Source: an uncultured Eubacteriales bacterium (lineage in GTDB: Bacteria > Bacillota > Clostridia > Oscillospirales > Oscillospiraceae). Taken from it: a stretch of 26,752 nucleotides of DNA. Position 1 is the stretch's first letter, and each line of letters begins with the position of its first letter. Under the pieces are notes generated by a model that was given only the letters and a program-made list of their open reading frames with translations, was not told the DNA's origin and made no database searches. Shown here in pieces: positions 6,982 to 14,098 of the stretch. The stretch lies in assembly GCA_900545925.1 (NCBI GenBank), contig URAZ01000046.1:1-26752 (forward strand), written 5' to 3'. Both the position numbers and the translations under genes were made by a program.

Positions 6982-8047
6982 CCCGCGCGCCTCCCTTCAC
7001 AATTAAATAAAGGAACAGCGGCGCGCCGACAAGGGCTGTGAGGATGCCGAGCGGAATTTCGCTCGTTGTGAGGCACCGCGCCAGGTCATCGACCAGCATA
7101 AGAAAGCTCGCGCCCAGCAGCATCGAGCACGGCAGCAAATGCCTCGTGTTCTGCCCGACGAGCAGCCGGCAGATATGCGGGATCACAAGCCCCACCCATC
7201 CGATCATGCCGCTGATGGAGACGCTGGCCGCAGTCGCAAGCGTCGCGCAGACGATGACAGCCAGCCGCAGAAGCTTTGTGTTGACGCCCATGCTGCGCGC
7301 CTCAGCTTCGCTGATAGTCAGCAGATTCAGCCGCCAGCGCAGAAAAAAAAGCGGAAGCAGGCCCAACAAAATGGGAACCATCGCAAAGTGCAGATCGTCC
7401 AAACGCACAGCGGTCAGCGCGCCCATCAACCAATAGGTGATGGCAGGCAGCTGTTCGTTCGTGTCGGCAACCAATTTAATAAAGGAGGTTCCGGCGGAAA
7501 ACAGCGAGCCGACCATCACGCCCGCCAGCACCATCGCCAGATTCGAGCGCATACGGCTCAGCCGCCCGACAAGATACGTCAGTCCCACAGCCGCAAGACC
7601 GAAGAGGAACGACCCCGCCGTAATCACAGCGTAGCTTGCGCCAAGCAGAATTGCCAACGCAGCACCAAAGCACGCGCCTGTCGATGCGCCAAGAAGATCC
7701 GGCGAAACCATGGGATTGCGGAACATGGCCTGATACGACGCACCCGCAGCCGAGAGCGCCGCGCCGATGAGCGCAGCAGACAAAATGCGCGGCAGGCGGA
7801 TCTGGATGACAACAGAGGCCTCCTCCGGCGTCCATGTGGGTGCGAGGCGCAGACGCCCGCGCGAAATGCCGGACAGCGCCCGGTCAGCCAGCAGCCGTGC
7901 AGTCTGAAGCGCTGAGACCCGGTACCGGCCCAGCAGGAACGACAGGAAAAAGACCGCCGCCAGCAATATCAGAAGAATCAGGACACACCGCCTGCCCGTT
8001 TTTTCAGGTCTCATCTGCATACTCCAAACAAAAGCGTTGTTTTTCAT
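6971..8047 (-). CDS. FecCD family ABC transporter permease
   Basis: This 358-residue membrane protein has about ten hydrophobic segments and the FecCD/BtuC hallmarks. These include LRLPRILSAALIGAALSAAG-like sequence (here IRLPRILSAALIGAALSAAG), NPMVSPDLLGASTGA, and near the end GMIGWVGLVIPHICR, the coupling region that contacts the ATPase. The start at 8047 follows GGGGTGAT. No periplasmic/lipoprotein substrate-binding gene lies next to it, although these importers need one. The expected place upstream is instead a 635-bp repeat-rich gap, with a terminator 73 bases before the start codon. The binding protein must be encoded elsewhere or has been lost. Confidence 0.92.
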   Translation of the reverse strand: MKNNAFVWSMQMRPEKTGRRCVLILLILLAAVFFLSFLLGRYRVSALQTARLLADRALSGISRGRLRLAPTWTPEEASVVIQIRLPRILSAALIGAALSAAGASYQAMFRNPMVSPDLLGASTGACFGAALAILLGASYAVITAGSFLFGLAAVGLTYLVGRLSRMRSNLAMVLAGVMVGSLFSAGTSFIKLVADTNEQLPAITYWLMGALTAVRLDDLHFAMVPILLGLLPLFFLRWRLNLLTISEAEARSMGVNTKLLRLAVIVCATLATAASVSISGMIGWVGLVIPHICRLLVGQNTRHLLPCSMLLGASFLMLVDDLARCLTTSEIPLGILTALVGAPLFLYLIVKGGARDAA

Positions 8048-8119
8048 ACCGTATCACCCCGCGCATATTTCTGTCAAGCGCAAGCGCCGGATTTTGATTC
8101 GGAATTGCCGAATCTTGTG

Positions 8120-8148
8120 AAAAAAACTCCGACACGGACGTGCCGGAG
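8120..8148 (-). terminator. Terminator or attenuator just upstream of the FecCD permease
   Basis: On the minus strand CTCCGGCAC, loop GTCC, and GTGTCGGAG form a 9-bp stem (one G-T pair) followed directly by seven T (8120-8126). It ends about 70 bases before the permease start. It either ended a lost upstream gene or is an attenuator controlling the ABC cluster. A second small hairpin, gattcgg/ccgaatc at 8096-8114, follows it. Confidence 0.75.
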
Positions 8149-8184
8149 AAACGGACTGGAAAAAGCAGATTCACAAAGAACGTT

Positions 8185-8311
8185 GGCTCGTTCCGTCGAG
8201 GCCTAGCACCAAAACGCGAACCAGCGAAGCGTTTGCGTTTTGGAAAGGAGGAAACGGGCTCAGAGGATAAGAGGCTTCGCGCGCAACGCGGGGGCTCGTT
8301 CCGTCGAGGCC
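8185..8311 (+). repeat. 19-bp direct repeat pair
   Basis: ggctcgttccgtcgaggcc occurs identically at 8185-8203 and 8293-8311, 108 bp apart. Each copy is itself partly self-complementary (ggctcg with cgaggcc). Confidence 0.85.
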
Positions 8312-8333
8312 GTTTCCGACGCACTTTCGGCGG

Positions 8334-8367
8334 CCATATCTTTTCTCTCGCAAGAGAAAAGATATGG
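8334..8367. repeat. Perfect 15-bp inverted repeat
   Basis: ccatatcttttctct (8334-8348) and agagaaaagatatgg (8353-8367) are perfectly complementary around a four-base loop cgca. There is no T-run on either side, so it is not a standard terminator. Outer bases gcact and agtgc allow a longer interrupted helix. Confidence 0.85.
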
Positions 8368-8587
8368 GAAAAAGAGTGCTTGGACGCGTTTGGCGCATCC
8401 CGCGGATATAGTTCGGGTTATCACCGAGTTTTTAGTTGTTACGAACACACATACTCATCTTACGGGCACTATGGTACGCGCCGCCTGTTATGGTTCTCCA
8501 AATTTGTGGGTAGTTGCGTTAGAATATCTGCGGTAAATTAGCCTTGCAGACAAAATTTGCAGTGCAGCACGAATTTTCCAGAGTCTT

Positions 8588-8614
8588 GTAGGGACCGATG
8601 CCTACATCGGCCCG
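8588..8614 (+). repeat. REP-like short palindrome
   Basis: The sequence from g8588 reads gtagggaccgatg-cctac-atcggcccg and folds as a short hairpin with one bulged base. A related half-site, ttgtaagggccgatgcc, is present on the minus strand at 21824-21840. Similar GTAGGG-xCGATGCC palindromes are remembered as dispersed intergenic repeats in clostridial gut genomes. Confidence 0.5.
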
Positions 8615-8682
8615 CTGGGAAGTTCCAAATTCGCCACAGATTTCCGCAAAAGTGGTGTATTCTTCCAGGCCAGCGTGGGCAA

Positions 8683-9258
8683 TCAAATATTCTTCAAATG
8701 CCGCACGTCGAGTGCAGCGGGGTCATACTGCTCGAGATATGTCAGCGTATCTGCTGGCGTGGGGCAAAGGGCGTAGATATTCAGGCAGGCGGGGCGGATG
8801 AAGTTCTGCTCCACGGCGGACAGGACAAAGGCCTGCATTTTATCATAGAATCCGTTTGTGTTGAGAATGGCGATGGCCGGGTTGTGGCGGCCAAGCTGCT
8901 TGAGCGTCAGCACCTCGAAAAACTCCTCGAACGTTCCGAAGCCGCCGGGGGCCATGACGAACGCGTCCGCATGGGCGATCATGGCGGCCTTGCGCTCGGC
9001 CATGGTGTCCGTCAGGATAAACTCGGTGCAGCGGTCAAAGAGAATACCGTCTACATTTAAAAAGGACGGCGCGATGCCTATGATCTTTCCGCCCGCGTCC
9101 GCAGCGCCGCGTGACGCAGCGCCCATGACGCCCTGCGCGCCGCCTCCATAGACGAGCGTATGGCCATGCTGGGCCAACAGGTGGCCAAATTCCTCTGCCG
9201 CATCAAAATATACGCAGTCAAGCGCAGGGCTCGACGCGCCGTAGAGACAAATATTCAT
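8683..9258 (-). CDS. LOG family protein (TIGR00730-type Rossmann fold)
   Basis: This 191-residue protein is of the LOG/YvdD type, once annotated as lysine decarboxylase-like. It carries the diagnostic nucleotide-binding motif PGGFGTFEE (104-112) and the partner segment TMAERKAAM around residue 89. In characterised members the Arg and Glu of these motifs form the active site that releases ribose 5-phosphate from nucleoside monophosphates; in plants and some bacteria this yields free cytokinins. The frame extends back to 9327, but ATG 9258 is chosen for its fit to the family start MNICLYGASS and the GGAG site upstream. It overlaps the stop of the 54-residue gene before it, so the two are translationally coupled. 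The in vivo substrate is unknown. Confidence 0.9.
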   Translation of the reverse strand: MNICLYGASSPALDCVYFDAAEEFGHLLAQHGHTLVYGGGAQGVMGAASRGAADAGGKIIGIAPSFLNVDGILFDRCTEFILTDTMAERKAAMIAHADAFVMAPGGFGTFEEFFEVLTLKQLGRHNPAIAILNTNGFYDKMQAFVLSAVEQNFIRPACLNIYALCPTPADTLTYLEQYDPAALDVRHLKNI

Positions 9259-9419
9259 GCCTGTTTCTCCATTTGCTGAAGCTGCGCAATCTGCTGCCCG
9301 ATCTGGCAGACATCCCGATAGGCGCAAACCTCAAAATCGCAGTCCGCCTCGCCGTCTTCTACAAGCACCATCCGTGAAGCGTCGCTCGTGCGGCAGTAAC
9401 CGCTCAGAATCTGTTCCAT
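9255..9419 (-). CDS. 54-residue Cys-containing protein of unknown function
   Basis: No family was recognised with confidence. The peptide begins MEQILSGYCRTSDASR, has four cysteines (C9, C27, C32, C38) in an acidic central part (DCDFEVCAYRDVC), and ends in a Gln-rich helix. Cys spacing of this kind could bind zinc or an iron-sulfur cluster, which is inference. ATG 9419 is preferred over the in-frame TTG at 9443 because GGAGG lies seven bases before it. The stop overlaps the LOG gene start (ATGA), so both are made from one transcript in linked amounts. The upstream region (9420-9530) is very AT-rich and may hold its promoter, but no clear -35/-10 pair was found. Confidence 0.7.
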   Translation of the reverse strand: MEQILSGYCRTSDASRMVLVEDGEADCDFEVCAYRDVCQIGQQIAQLQQMEKQA

Positions 9420-9536
9420 CTCAATTCCTCCATATGCACTCAAGTTTTTATTATATATATACTCTTTTTAAAAATCCAGAGTAAATTGCGTATTTTGTCA
9501 AAAACGCCTATTTAGGCATTTTTTTATCGATATCTA

Positions 9537-9565
9537 TTGCAGTTTCTTAACGCCTATGCTAAAAT
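9537..9565 (+). promoter_or_regulatory. Putative promoter of the V-type ATPase operon
   Basis: TTGCAG (9537-9542), a 17-base spacer and TAAAAT (9560-9565) preceded by TGC form an extended -10 promoter. A small palindrome gtaca-ttc-tgtac (9578-9590) lies just downstream, close to the expected transcription start. The -35 match is weak, and AT-rich alternatives nearby cannot be excluded. Confidence 0.5.
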
Positions 9566-9630
9566 TAACAGAATCAAGTACATTCTGTACATAATATATA
9601 GAGTTTTTTCTGTATTTTGGGAAAATATGA

Positions 9631-9661
9631 TGCGGCGCTGTTTTTTTGGAGCAGCGCCGCA
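9631..9661 (+). promoter_or_regulatory. Leader hairpin before the V-ATPase operon
   Basis: tgcggcgctg (9631-9640) pairs perfectly with cagcgccgca (9652-9661) over ten bases around an 11-base loop, tttttttggag. It ends 12 bases before the ribosome site of the first gene. The loop carries its own GGAG. It is not followed by a T-run, so a role in mRNA stability or translation is more likely than termination. Confidence 0.6.
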
Positions 9662-9687
9662 GGGTGTACATGAAGGGGGTGATGGAA

Positions 9688-10014
9688 ATGGCGATGCAGG
9701 AACTCACACAGATTGCCGCAGCGGAGGAACAGGCTCGCGCGATCTGCGAGCAGGCGCGCGCAGAGGCCGCCGAACTGGCCGTACAGGCCGAAAAGGATGG
9801 CACAGCCCGTCTGAACGCCGTGATATCCGGCGCGCAGGAGCGCATGCGCGAGGCAAAGCGGCAAGCCGAAAATCAGGCAGCGGCATTTGAAACGGATTTG
9901 AACAGCAAAACGGCCGCGCAGTGCCGGGCACTGGAGCAGGCGGCAGCCAGCCGGTCCGGCGCAGCGGCGGCAATGATTGTAGAGAGGATCTGGGACAGCG
10001 AATGGCAATCTTAA
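9688..10014 (+). CDS. ntpF: V-type ATPase peripheral-stalk subunit (NtpF/AhaH-like)
   Basis: This first gene of the ATPase operon encodes 108 residues, almost entirely an Ala/Glu/Gln/Arg-rich coiled coil from about residue 5 to 90. Such small helical subunits pair with subunit E to form the peripheral stalks that hold the A3B3 head against the rotor. Four in-frame ATG codons are close together (9670, 9682, 9688, 9694). 9688 is chosen because AAGGGGGTGA ends eight bases upstream when measured from its G-run. The assignment rests on coiled-coil character, size and first position in an otherwise standard ntp-type operon; the sequence itself is poorly conserved in this family. Its 3' end overlaps subunit I by 13 bases. 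Confidence 0.75.
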   Translation: MAMQELTQIAAAEEQARAICEQARAEAAELAVQAEKDGTARLNAVISGAQERMREAKRQAENQAAAFETDLNSKTAAQCRALEQAAASRSGAAAAMIVERIWDSEWQS

Positions 10015-11936
10015 AAATGAAAAAACTGCGGTTGTGCGGCATCGCGGAGGAACAGACACAACTCATTCGTGAGTTGCAGCTGCTCGGAAGCGTCGAGATC
10101 GGCTCACCCGAGGCGCTGACCGGGGCACAGCAGACGCAGATCTTTCGCGCCGGAGACAGCAGCAGCGCGGACGCGCTGAGCCGGACATCCGCCGCACTCG
10201 CCTCCGCGCTGGAAACACTCAAGCAGTATGAAACAAAAAAAGGCGGTCTGTTCTCCGCCCGCCCGGAAAAGACGCTCGACGAGTTGTTTGACGACGATGC
10301 GTACAGCGCAGCCATTCAGACAGCACAGGAGGCACTGGACACGCAGGATGCGCGCAGCCGCAATCAGGCAGAAAAAAGCAGACTCTCGGCACTTCGTGAA
10401 AGCTTTGTGCCATGGCAGACGCTCGATTTGCCGCTGGAGTCAAACGGAACGCAGCACACGCGCGTGCTGATCGGCACCGTCCCGGCGCAGACAGGATTTG
10501 ACGCGCTGCGCGAGGCTGTTTACGAAGCCGCAGGCGAGGCGCAGATCGAAATGGTCAGCGCCGACCAGCAGAGTCTGTATCTGCTGGTGATCGTCTACAA
10601 AGGCGCGTATGATGCCGCAGCGTCTGCGCTGCGCGAATCCGGCTTCACACAGACCTGCTTCGACGGCGTAACAGGCACGGCGGCAGAAAACATCCGCCTG
10701 ACGGATGAAAAGCTTGCCGCCTGTGAGCAGGAGGACAAGCGCCTGACAGACAAACTTACAGCGCTTGCAGGCGAAACGCCTGCCATCCGGCTTGCGGCCG
10801 ACCGCTGCACGCAGGAGATTGCAAAAGCGCAGGCCGCCGACCGGCTGGCGCACTCGGAGCGGACGTTCTGTTTGGACGGCTGGGTTCCGTGTGAGGACGT
10901 TGGGAAGCTTGAAACACTGCTGGAGCACTACTGCTGCGCATGGGAGTTGGAAGACCCGTCGCCGGAGGAATATCCGGACGTACCGGTCAAACTCAAAAAC
11001 AACAAGCTGACATGGCCCTTGAACATGGTCACGGAGATGTATTCGCTCCCCGCCTATGACGGCGTAGACCCGAACCCGCTCATGGCGCCGTTTTTCATTC
11101 TGTTCTACGGCATCATGATGGCGGACATGGGCTATGGACTTCTGATGATCCTCGCATCGATCATCATCACGAAAAAGTCCCGGCCCAAGGGCACGAGCGG
11201 ACAGATGTTCGGACTCATGTTCTCCTGCGGCATCAGCACATTTATCATGGGTGCGCTGACGGGCGGCTTCTTCGGCGATTTCCTGCCGCAGCTGGTCGGC
11301 ATCATCAACCCCGACACGACGTTCAAGGCGCTCCCCGCGCTCTTCACCCCGCTCGACGACACGATCACGATCCTGATCGGCGCCATGGCGCTCGGCTTTG
11401 TCCAGATCGTGACCGGCATGGCCATCAGCTTCGTCGAGAAGATCAAAAAAGGGCAGATCATGGACGCCGTCTGGGAAGAGCTTACCTGGTGGGTCGTGTT
11501 CGCGGGCATCGCGTGCATGGCGCTCGGCGTGACGAACATCGTTTTGTATGTCGGACTCGGCATGGTCGTGGTCGGTTCCGGCTGGAGCGCGAAGGGCTTC
11601 GGCAAGGTCACGGCGATCTTCGGCTCGGTCTACAACCATGTGACGGGCTACTTCGGCGACATTCTTTCGTATTCCAGACTGATGACCCTGATGCTGGCGG
11701 GCTCTGTCATTGCGTCGGTCTTCAATACGCTCGGCGCGATCCCGGGGAACGTGGTGTTCTTCCTGCTCGTGTCGGTAGCCGGCAATGGACTCAACTTCGC
11801 GCTGAACCTGCTGAGCTGCTACGTCCACGATCTGCGTCTGCAGTGTCTGGAATACTTCGGCAAATTCTATAAGGACGGCGGCAAGCCGTTCGCGCCCCTG
11901 GCGATCAATACAAACTATGTAGACATTCAATCTTAA
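10002..11936 (+). CDS. ntpI: V-type ATP synthase subunit I (membrane stator, a-subunit homologue)
   Basis: This 644-residue protein has two halves. The N-terminal ~330 residues are soluble with long helices that contact the peripheral stalks. The C-terminal part has about seven or eight membrane helices beginning near NPLMAPFFILFYGIMMADMGYG. The segment DILSYSRLMTLMLAG contains the conserved Arg expected to sit opposite the ion-binding Glu of the K ring, forming the ion half-channels. ATG 10002 (MAILKMKKLRLCG) is chosen over the upstream in-frame ATG 9921, which would place an Arg/Gly-rich tail inside the previous gene. The start overlaps ntpF by 13 bases; ntpK follows after 14 bases with its own AAGGAGG site. 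Confidence 0.95.
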   Translation: MAILKMKKLRLCGIAEEQTQLIRELQLLGSVEIGSPEALTGAQQTQIFRAGDSSSADALSRTSAALASALETLKQYETKKGGLFSARPEKTLDELFDDDAYSAAIQTAQEALDTQDARSRNQAEKSRLSALRESFVPWQTLDLPLESNGTQHTRVLIGTVPAQTGFDALREAVYEAAGEAQIEMVSADQQSLYLLVIVYKGAYDAAASALRESGFTQTCFDGVTGTAAENIRLTDEKLAACEQEDKRLTDKLTALAGETPAIRLAADRCTQEIAKAQAADRLAHSERTFCLDGWVPCEDVGKLETLLEHYCCAWELEDPSPEEYPDVPVKLKNNKLTWPLNMVTEMYSLPAYDGVDPNPLMAPFFILFYGIMMADMGYGLLMILASIIITKKSRPKGTSGQMFGLMFSCGISTFIMGALTGGFFGDFLPQLVGIINPDTTFKALPALFTPLDDTITILIGAMALGFVQIVTGMAISFVEKIKKGQIMDAVWEELTWWVVFAGIACMALGVTNIVLYVGLGMVVVGSGWSAKGFGKVTAIFGSVYNHVTGYFGDILSYSRLMTLMLAGSVIASVFNTLGAIPGNVVFFLLVSVAGNGLNFALNLLSCYVHDLRLQCLEYFGKFYKDGGKPFAPLAINTNYVDIQS

Positions 11937-11950
11937 GGAGGAACTCTATC

Positions 11951-12442
11951 ATGCAAGCATTTTTTGACGCTTTCGGCGGTCTGGCTCTGGCGCTTCTGGG
12001 CGCGGGTCTTGCGGCGGCGCTTTGCGCCATCGGTTCGGCAAAGGGCACCGGCATGACCGGTGAGGCTGGCGCAGGTCTTCTGTGCGAGGATCCGGCAAAG
12101 TTCGGCAAGGTTCTGATCCTTCAGGTCATCCCCGGCACGCAGGGTCTATACGGCCTCGTCGTGTGGTTCTTCGCCATTTTCCGCATGGGCCTGCTGTCCG
12201 GTTCTCTGCCCGAGTTGACCGTTACACAGGGTCTGCAGTATTTCGTCGCGTGCCTGCCCATGGCGCTCGGCGGCATGATCTCCGCGTTTGCACAGGGCCG
12301 CGTGGCCTGCGCGTCCATCAATCTGCTGGCCAAGAAGCCTGATCATTGGTCCAAGGGCATGGTGCTGTGCGTCACGGTCGAGTTCTATGCGATTCTTTCC
12401 CTGCTCGCCTCCATGCTGATGATCATCAATATCAGCAAGTAA
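11951..12442 (+). CDS. ntpK: V-type ATPase rotor ring subunit K, Na+-type signature
   Basis: The 163-residue proteolipid has four membrane helices in two tandem hairpins and forms the ion-carrying rotor ring. Helix 2 reads VIPGTQGLYG (59-68) with T63 and Q64; helix 3 has AQGRVA with Q115; helix 4 has VTVEFYAIL with Glu144 as ion carrier. In the Na+-pumping NtpK of Enterococcus hirae the Na+ is held by Thr64, Gln65, Gln110 and Glu139, and all four have counterparts here. Coupling to Na+ instead of H+ is therefore likely, as inference. Only the second hairpin carries the acidic residue. A strong AAGGAGG site precedes the ATG. Confidence 0.95.
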   Translation: MQAFFDAFGGLALALLGAGLAAALCAIGSAKGTGMTGEAGAGLLCEDPAKFGKVLILQVIPGTQGLYGLVVWFFAIFRMGLLSGSLPELTVTQGLQYFVACLPMALGGMISAFAQGRVACASINLLAKKPDHWSKGMVLCVTVEFYAILSLLASMLMIINISK

Positions 12443-12464
12443 CCCCACAGGAGAGGGTAAAACA

Positions 12465-13064
12465 ATGAACGGAATTGAGAAAATTTCCGCCCGTATTCTT
12501 GCCGATGCCGAGACCGAAGCTGCCGCAATCCGCGCGCAGGCTGAGGAAAAGGCGGCGCAGATCCGCACAGACTATGACCGCAGGATTGAGAGCGAACAGC
12601 AGCGTCTGACGGCGGAGGCACAGGCCGAGGCCGAAAAGCAGCTTGCGCGCGATCAGGGCGCGGCCAGAATGGCTGCGCGGCGGCAGCTGCTCGAAACGAA
12701 GCAGTCACTCGTTGACGCAGCCTTCCGGCAGGCAGAGCAGCAGCTTCTCTCGCTCCCCGAAGCAGAGTATATCAAACTCTGTGCGCAGCTTGCCGCGCAG
12801 GCAAGCGCAACCGGGTACGAAGCGCTGATCTTCTGCGAAGCAGACCGTAAGCGGGTGGGGCAGGCCGTAACGGAGCAGGCGAATGCGCTGCTTCAAAAGG
12901 CCGGGAAGCCCGCGGAACTGACGCTTTCCGCCGAAACGCGGCCGATGTGCGGCGGCGTTGTGCTGAAGGACGGGCTGATTGAGACAAACTGCTCGATCGG
13001 CACGATGGTAAGCGGCCTGCGGCCCGCGCTTTCCGGTAAGGTCGCGGCCTGCCTGTTTGGCTGA
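12465..13064 (+). CDS. ntpE: V-type ATP synthase subunit E (peripheral stalk)
   Basis: This 199-residue protein consists of an N-terminal coiled coil (about residues 5-85, rich in Glu, Ala, Gln and Arg, beginning MNGIEKISARILADAETEA) and a C-terminal globular domain. The latter closes with CGGVVLKDGLIETNCSIGTM, the well conserved GG-hxh-x-G-xIxxxxxh region of the family. It pairs with NtpF to tether the catalytic head to subunit I. It starts behind AGGAGAGG, 22 bases after ntpK, in the usual operon position between K and C. Confidence 0.93.
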   Translation: MNGIEKISARILADAETEAAAIRAQAEEKAAQIRTDYDRRIESEQQRLTAEAQAEAEKQLARDQGAARMAARRQLLETKQSLVDAAFRQAEQQLLSLPEAEYIKLCAQLAAQASATGYEALIFCEADRKRVGQAVTEQANALLQKAGKPAELTLSAETRPMCGGVVLKDGLIETNCSIGTMVSGLRPALSGKVAACLFG

Positions 13065-13079
13065 GGCCGGGAGGCTGAC

Positions 13080-14084
13080 GTGACGGAACAAAAAAAGAAA
13101 GTAAAGGCGTGTAAGGACACCGACTATCTGTTTATTTCGGCGTATCTGCGCGCAAAAGAGCCGCAGCTGCTCACCGAAGAGAAGGCCGTGCGCATGCTCT
13201 CGTCCTCTGTACAGGAGGCGGCGCGAACCTTAGAGGGCTGCGGCTATGCCGACGTACTGACCATCGGGCTCGACAAAGCGCTGAACGACCGGCGCGCCGC
13301 CGTATTTTCCGAGGTAGAGACGCTTGCACCGAAGGACGGCGTCGTGGCGCTGTTCCGCATGCGCTATGACTATCACAACGCCAAGACCATCGTCAAAGCT
13401 GAGGCTATCGGAACAGACCCAACGCCTCTGCTCTCCGGCGCAGGACGTTCGGAGGCGCAGGCGCTCAAAACCGCCTATGAGACAGGCGAGGCCGGAAGTG
13501 TTCCGCAGGCCGTTCTGACCGCAATGCAGACTGCGCGCGATGCACTCTCGAGAAGCGCCGACCCGCAGCTGGCCGATCTAATCCTCGACCGCGCGTATTT
13601 CGCCGAATATCATGAAACAGCTACGCAGGTCGGAAGTGCGTTCCTGATGGGCTATGCACAGCTGCAGGCTGACAGCGCAAACCTGCGCGCCGCCGTGCGC
13701 GCGCGTCGTATGCACAAGGACGCCGCGTTTTTAAAGAGCGTCCTCGTTCCCGGTGGGAGCATTCCGGCAGAGGAGATCTGCCAGTCGCTTGCGCAGGACG
13801 AGCCGTTTGCGCCGCTGTTTGCGAATAGCGCGCTCTTCGCTGCCGCGCAGGCGGGCGACGAGTCGCAGACGGGGTCGCTGACCGCGTTTGAGCGGCTGTG
13901 CGACAACACGCTCACGGCATATTTTGCAAAAGCGAAGTCGGTCGTATTCGGTGAGCAGGTCGTGATTGCCTATCTCTGTGCGCTGGAAAATGAAATTTCA
14001 GCGGCCCGCATGATCGTAAACGGCCTGCAGGCGGGACTGCCCGCCGACACGATCCGCGCACGGCTGCGGGATCTGTATCAATGA
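13080..14084 (+). CDS. ntpC: V-type ATPase subunit C (rotor cap, AC39/d family)
   Basis: This 334-residue, mostly helical soluble protein is the funnel-shaped socket that connects the central stalk (D-F) to the K ring. It shows the family's three-fold repeated helical pattern, with segments such as TDYLFISAYLRAKEPQLLT near the start and YLCALENEISAARMIVNGLQAGLP near the end, the latter a typical AC39 signature. It starts with GTG 13080 preceded by GGGAGG; no ATG fits the position. The stop overlaps the next frame's first ATG, so coupling to subunit F is likely. Confidence 0.93.
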   Translation: MTEQKKKVKACKDTDYLFISAYLRAKEPQLLTEEKAVRMLSSSVQEAARTLEGCGYADVLTIGLDKALNDRRAAVFSEVETLAPKDGVVALFRMRYDYHNAKTIVKAEAIGTDPTPLLSGAGRSEAQALKTAYETGEAGSVPQAVLTAMQTARDALSRSADPQLADLILDRAYFAEYHETATQVGSAFLMGYAQLQADSANLRAAVRARRMHKDAAFLKSVLVPGGSIPAEEICQSLAQDEPFAPLFANSALFAAAQAGDESQTGSLTAFERLCDNTLTAYFAKAKSVVFGEQVVIAYLCALENEISAARMIVNGLQAGLPADTIRARLRDLYQ

Positions 14085-14098
14085 GCGAGGTGAGCGGT

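Larger units (their letters stand above)
8149..8682. other. Gene-free, palindrome-rich region
   Basis: No convincing coding frame is seen on either strand; the open frames are Arg-rich and lack ribosome sites in the right place. The stretch holds two 19-bp direct repeats, an imperfect palindrome at 8209-8243 (ccaaaacgcgaa with tttgcgttttgg), a perfect 15-bp hairpin at 8334-8367 and a REP-like hairpin at 8588-8614. It lies where a substrate-binding protein gene for the ABC transporter would be expected. Confidence 0.6.

Noticed and set aside
8185..8311. Possible CRISPR array
   Set aside because: Only two copies of the 19-mer are present, 108 bp apart, with no regular spacing and no cas genes.
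8140..8541. Several overlapping open frames of 60-130 residues in the repeat region
   Set aside because: All are Arg/Ser-rich translations of palindromes, overlap each other in both directions and lack plausible starts.
8048..8682. Moco, tungsten or cobalamin riboswitch upstream of the ABC cluster
   Set aside because: The terminator position is suggestive, but I could not identify the conserved core of any of these classes by eye, so no riboswitch is called.
10440..11930. 496-residue minus-strand open frame opposite V-ATPase subunit I
   Set aside because: It is the antisense shadow of a certain gene; low-complexity Arg/Asp/His composition and no start signals.
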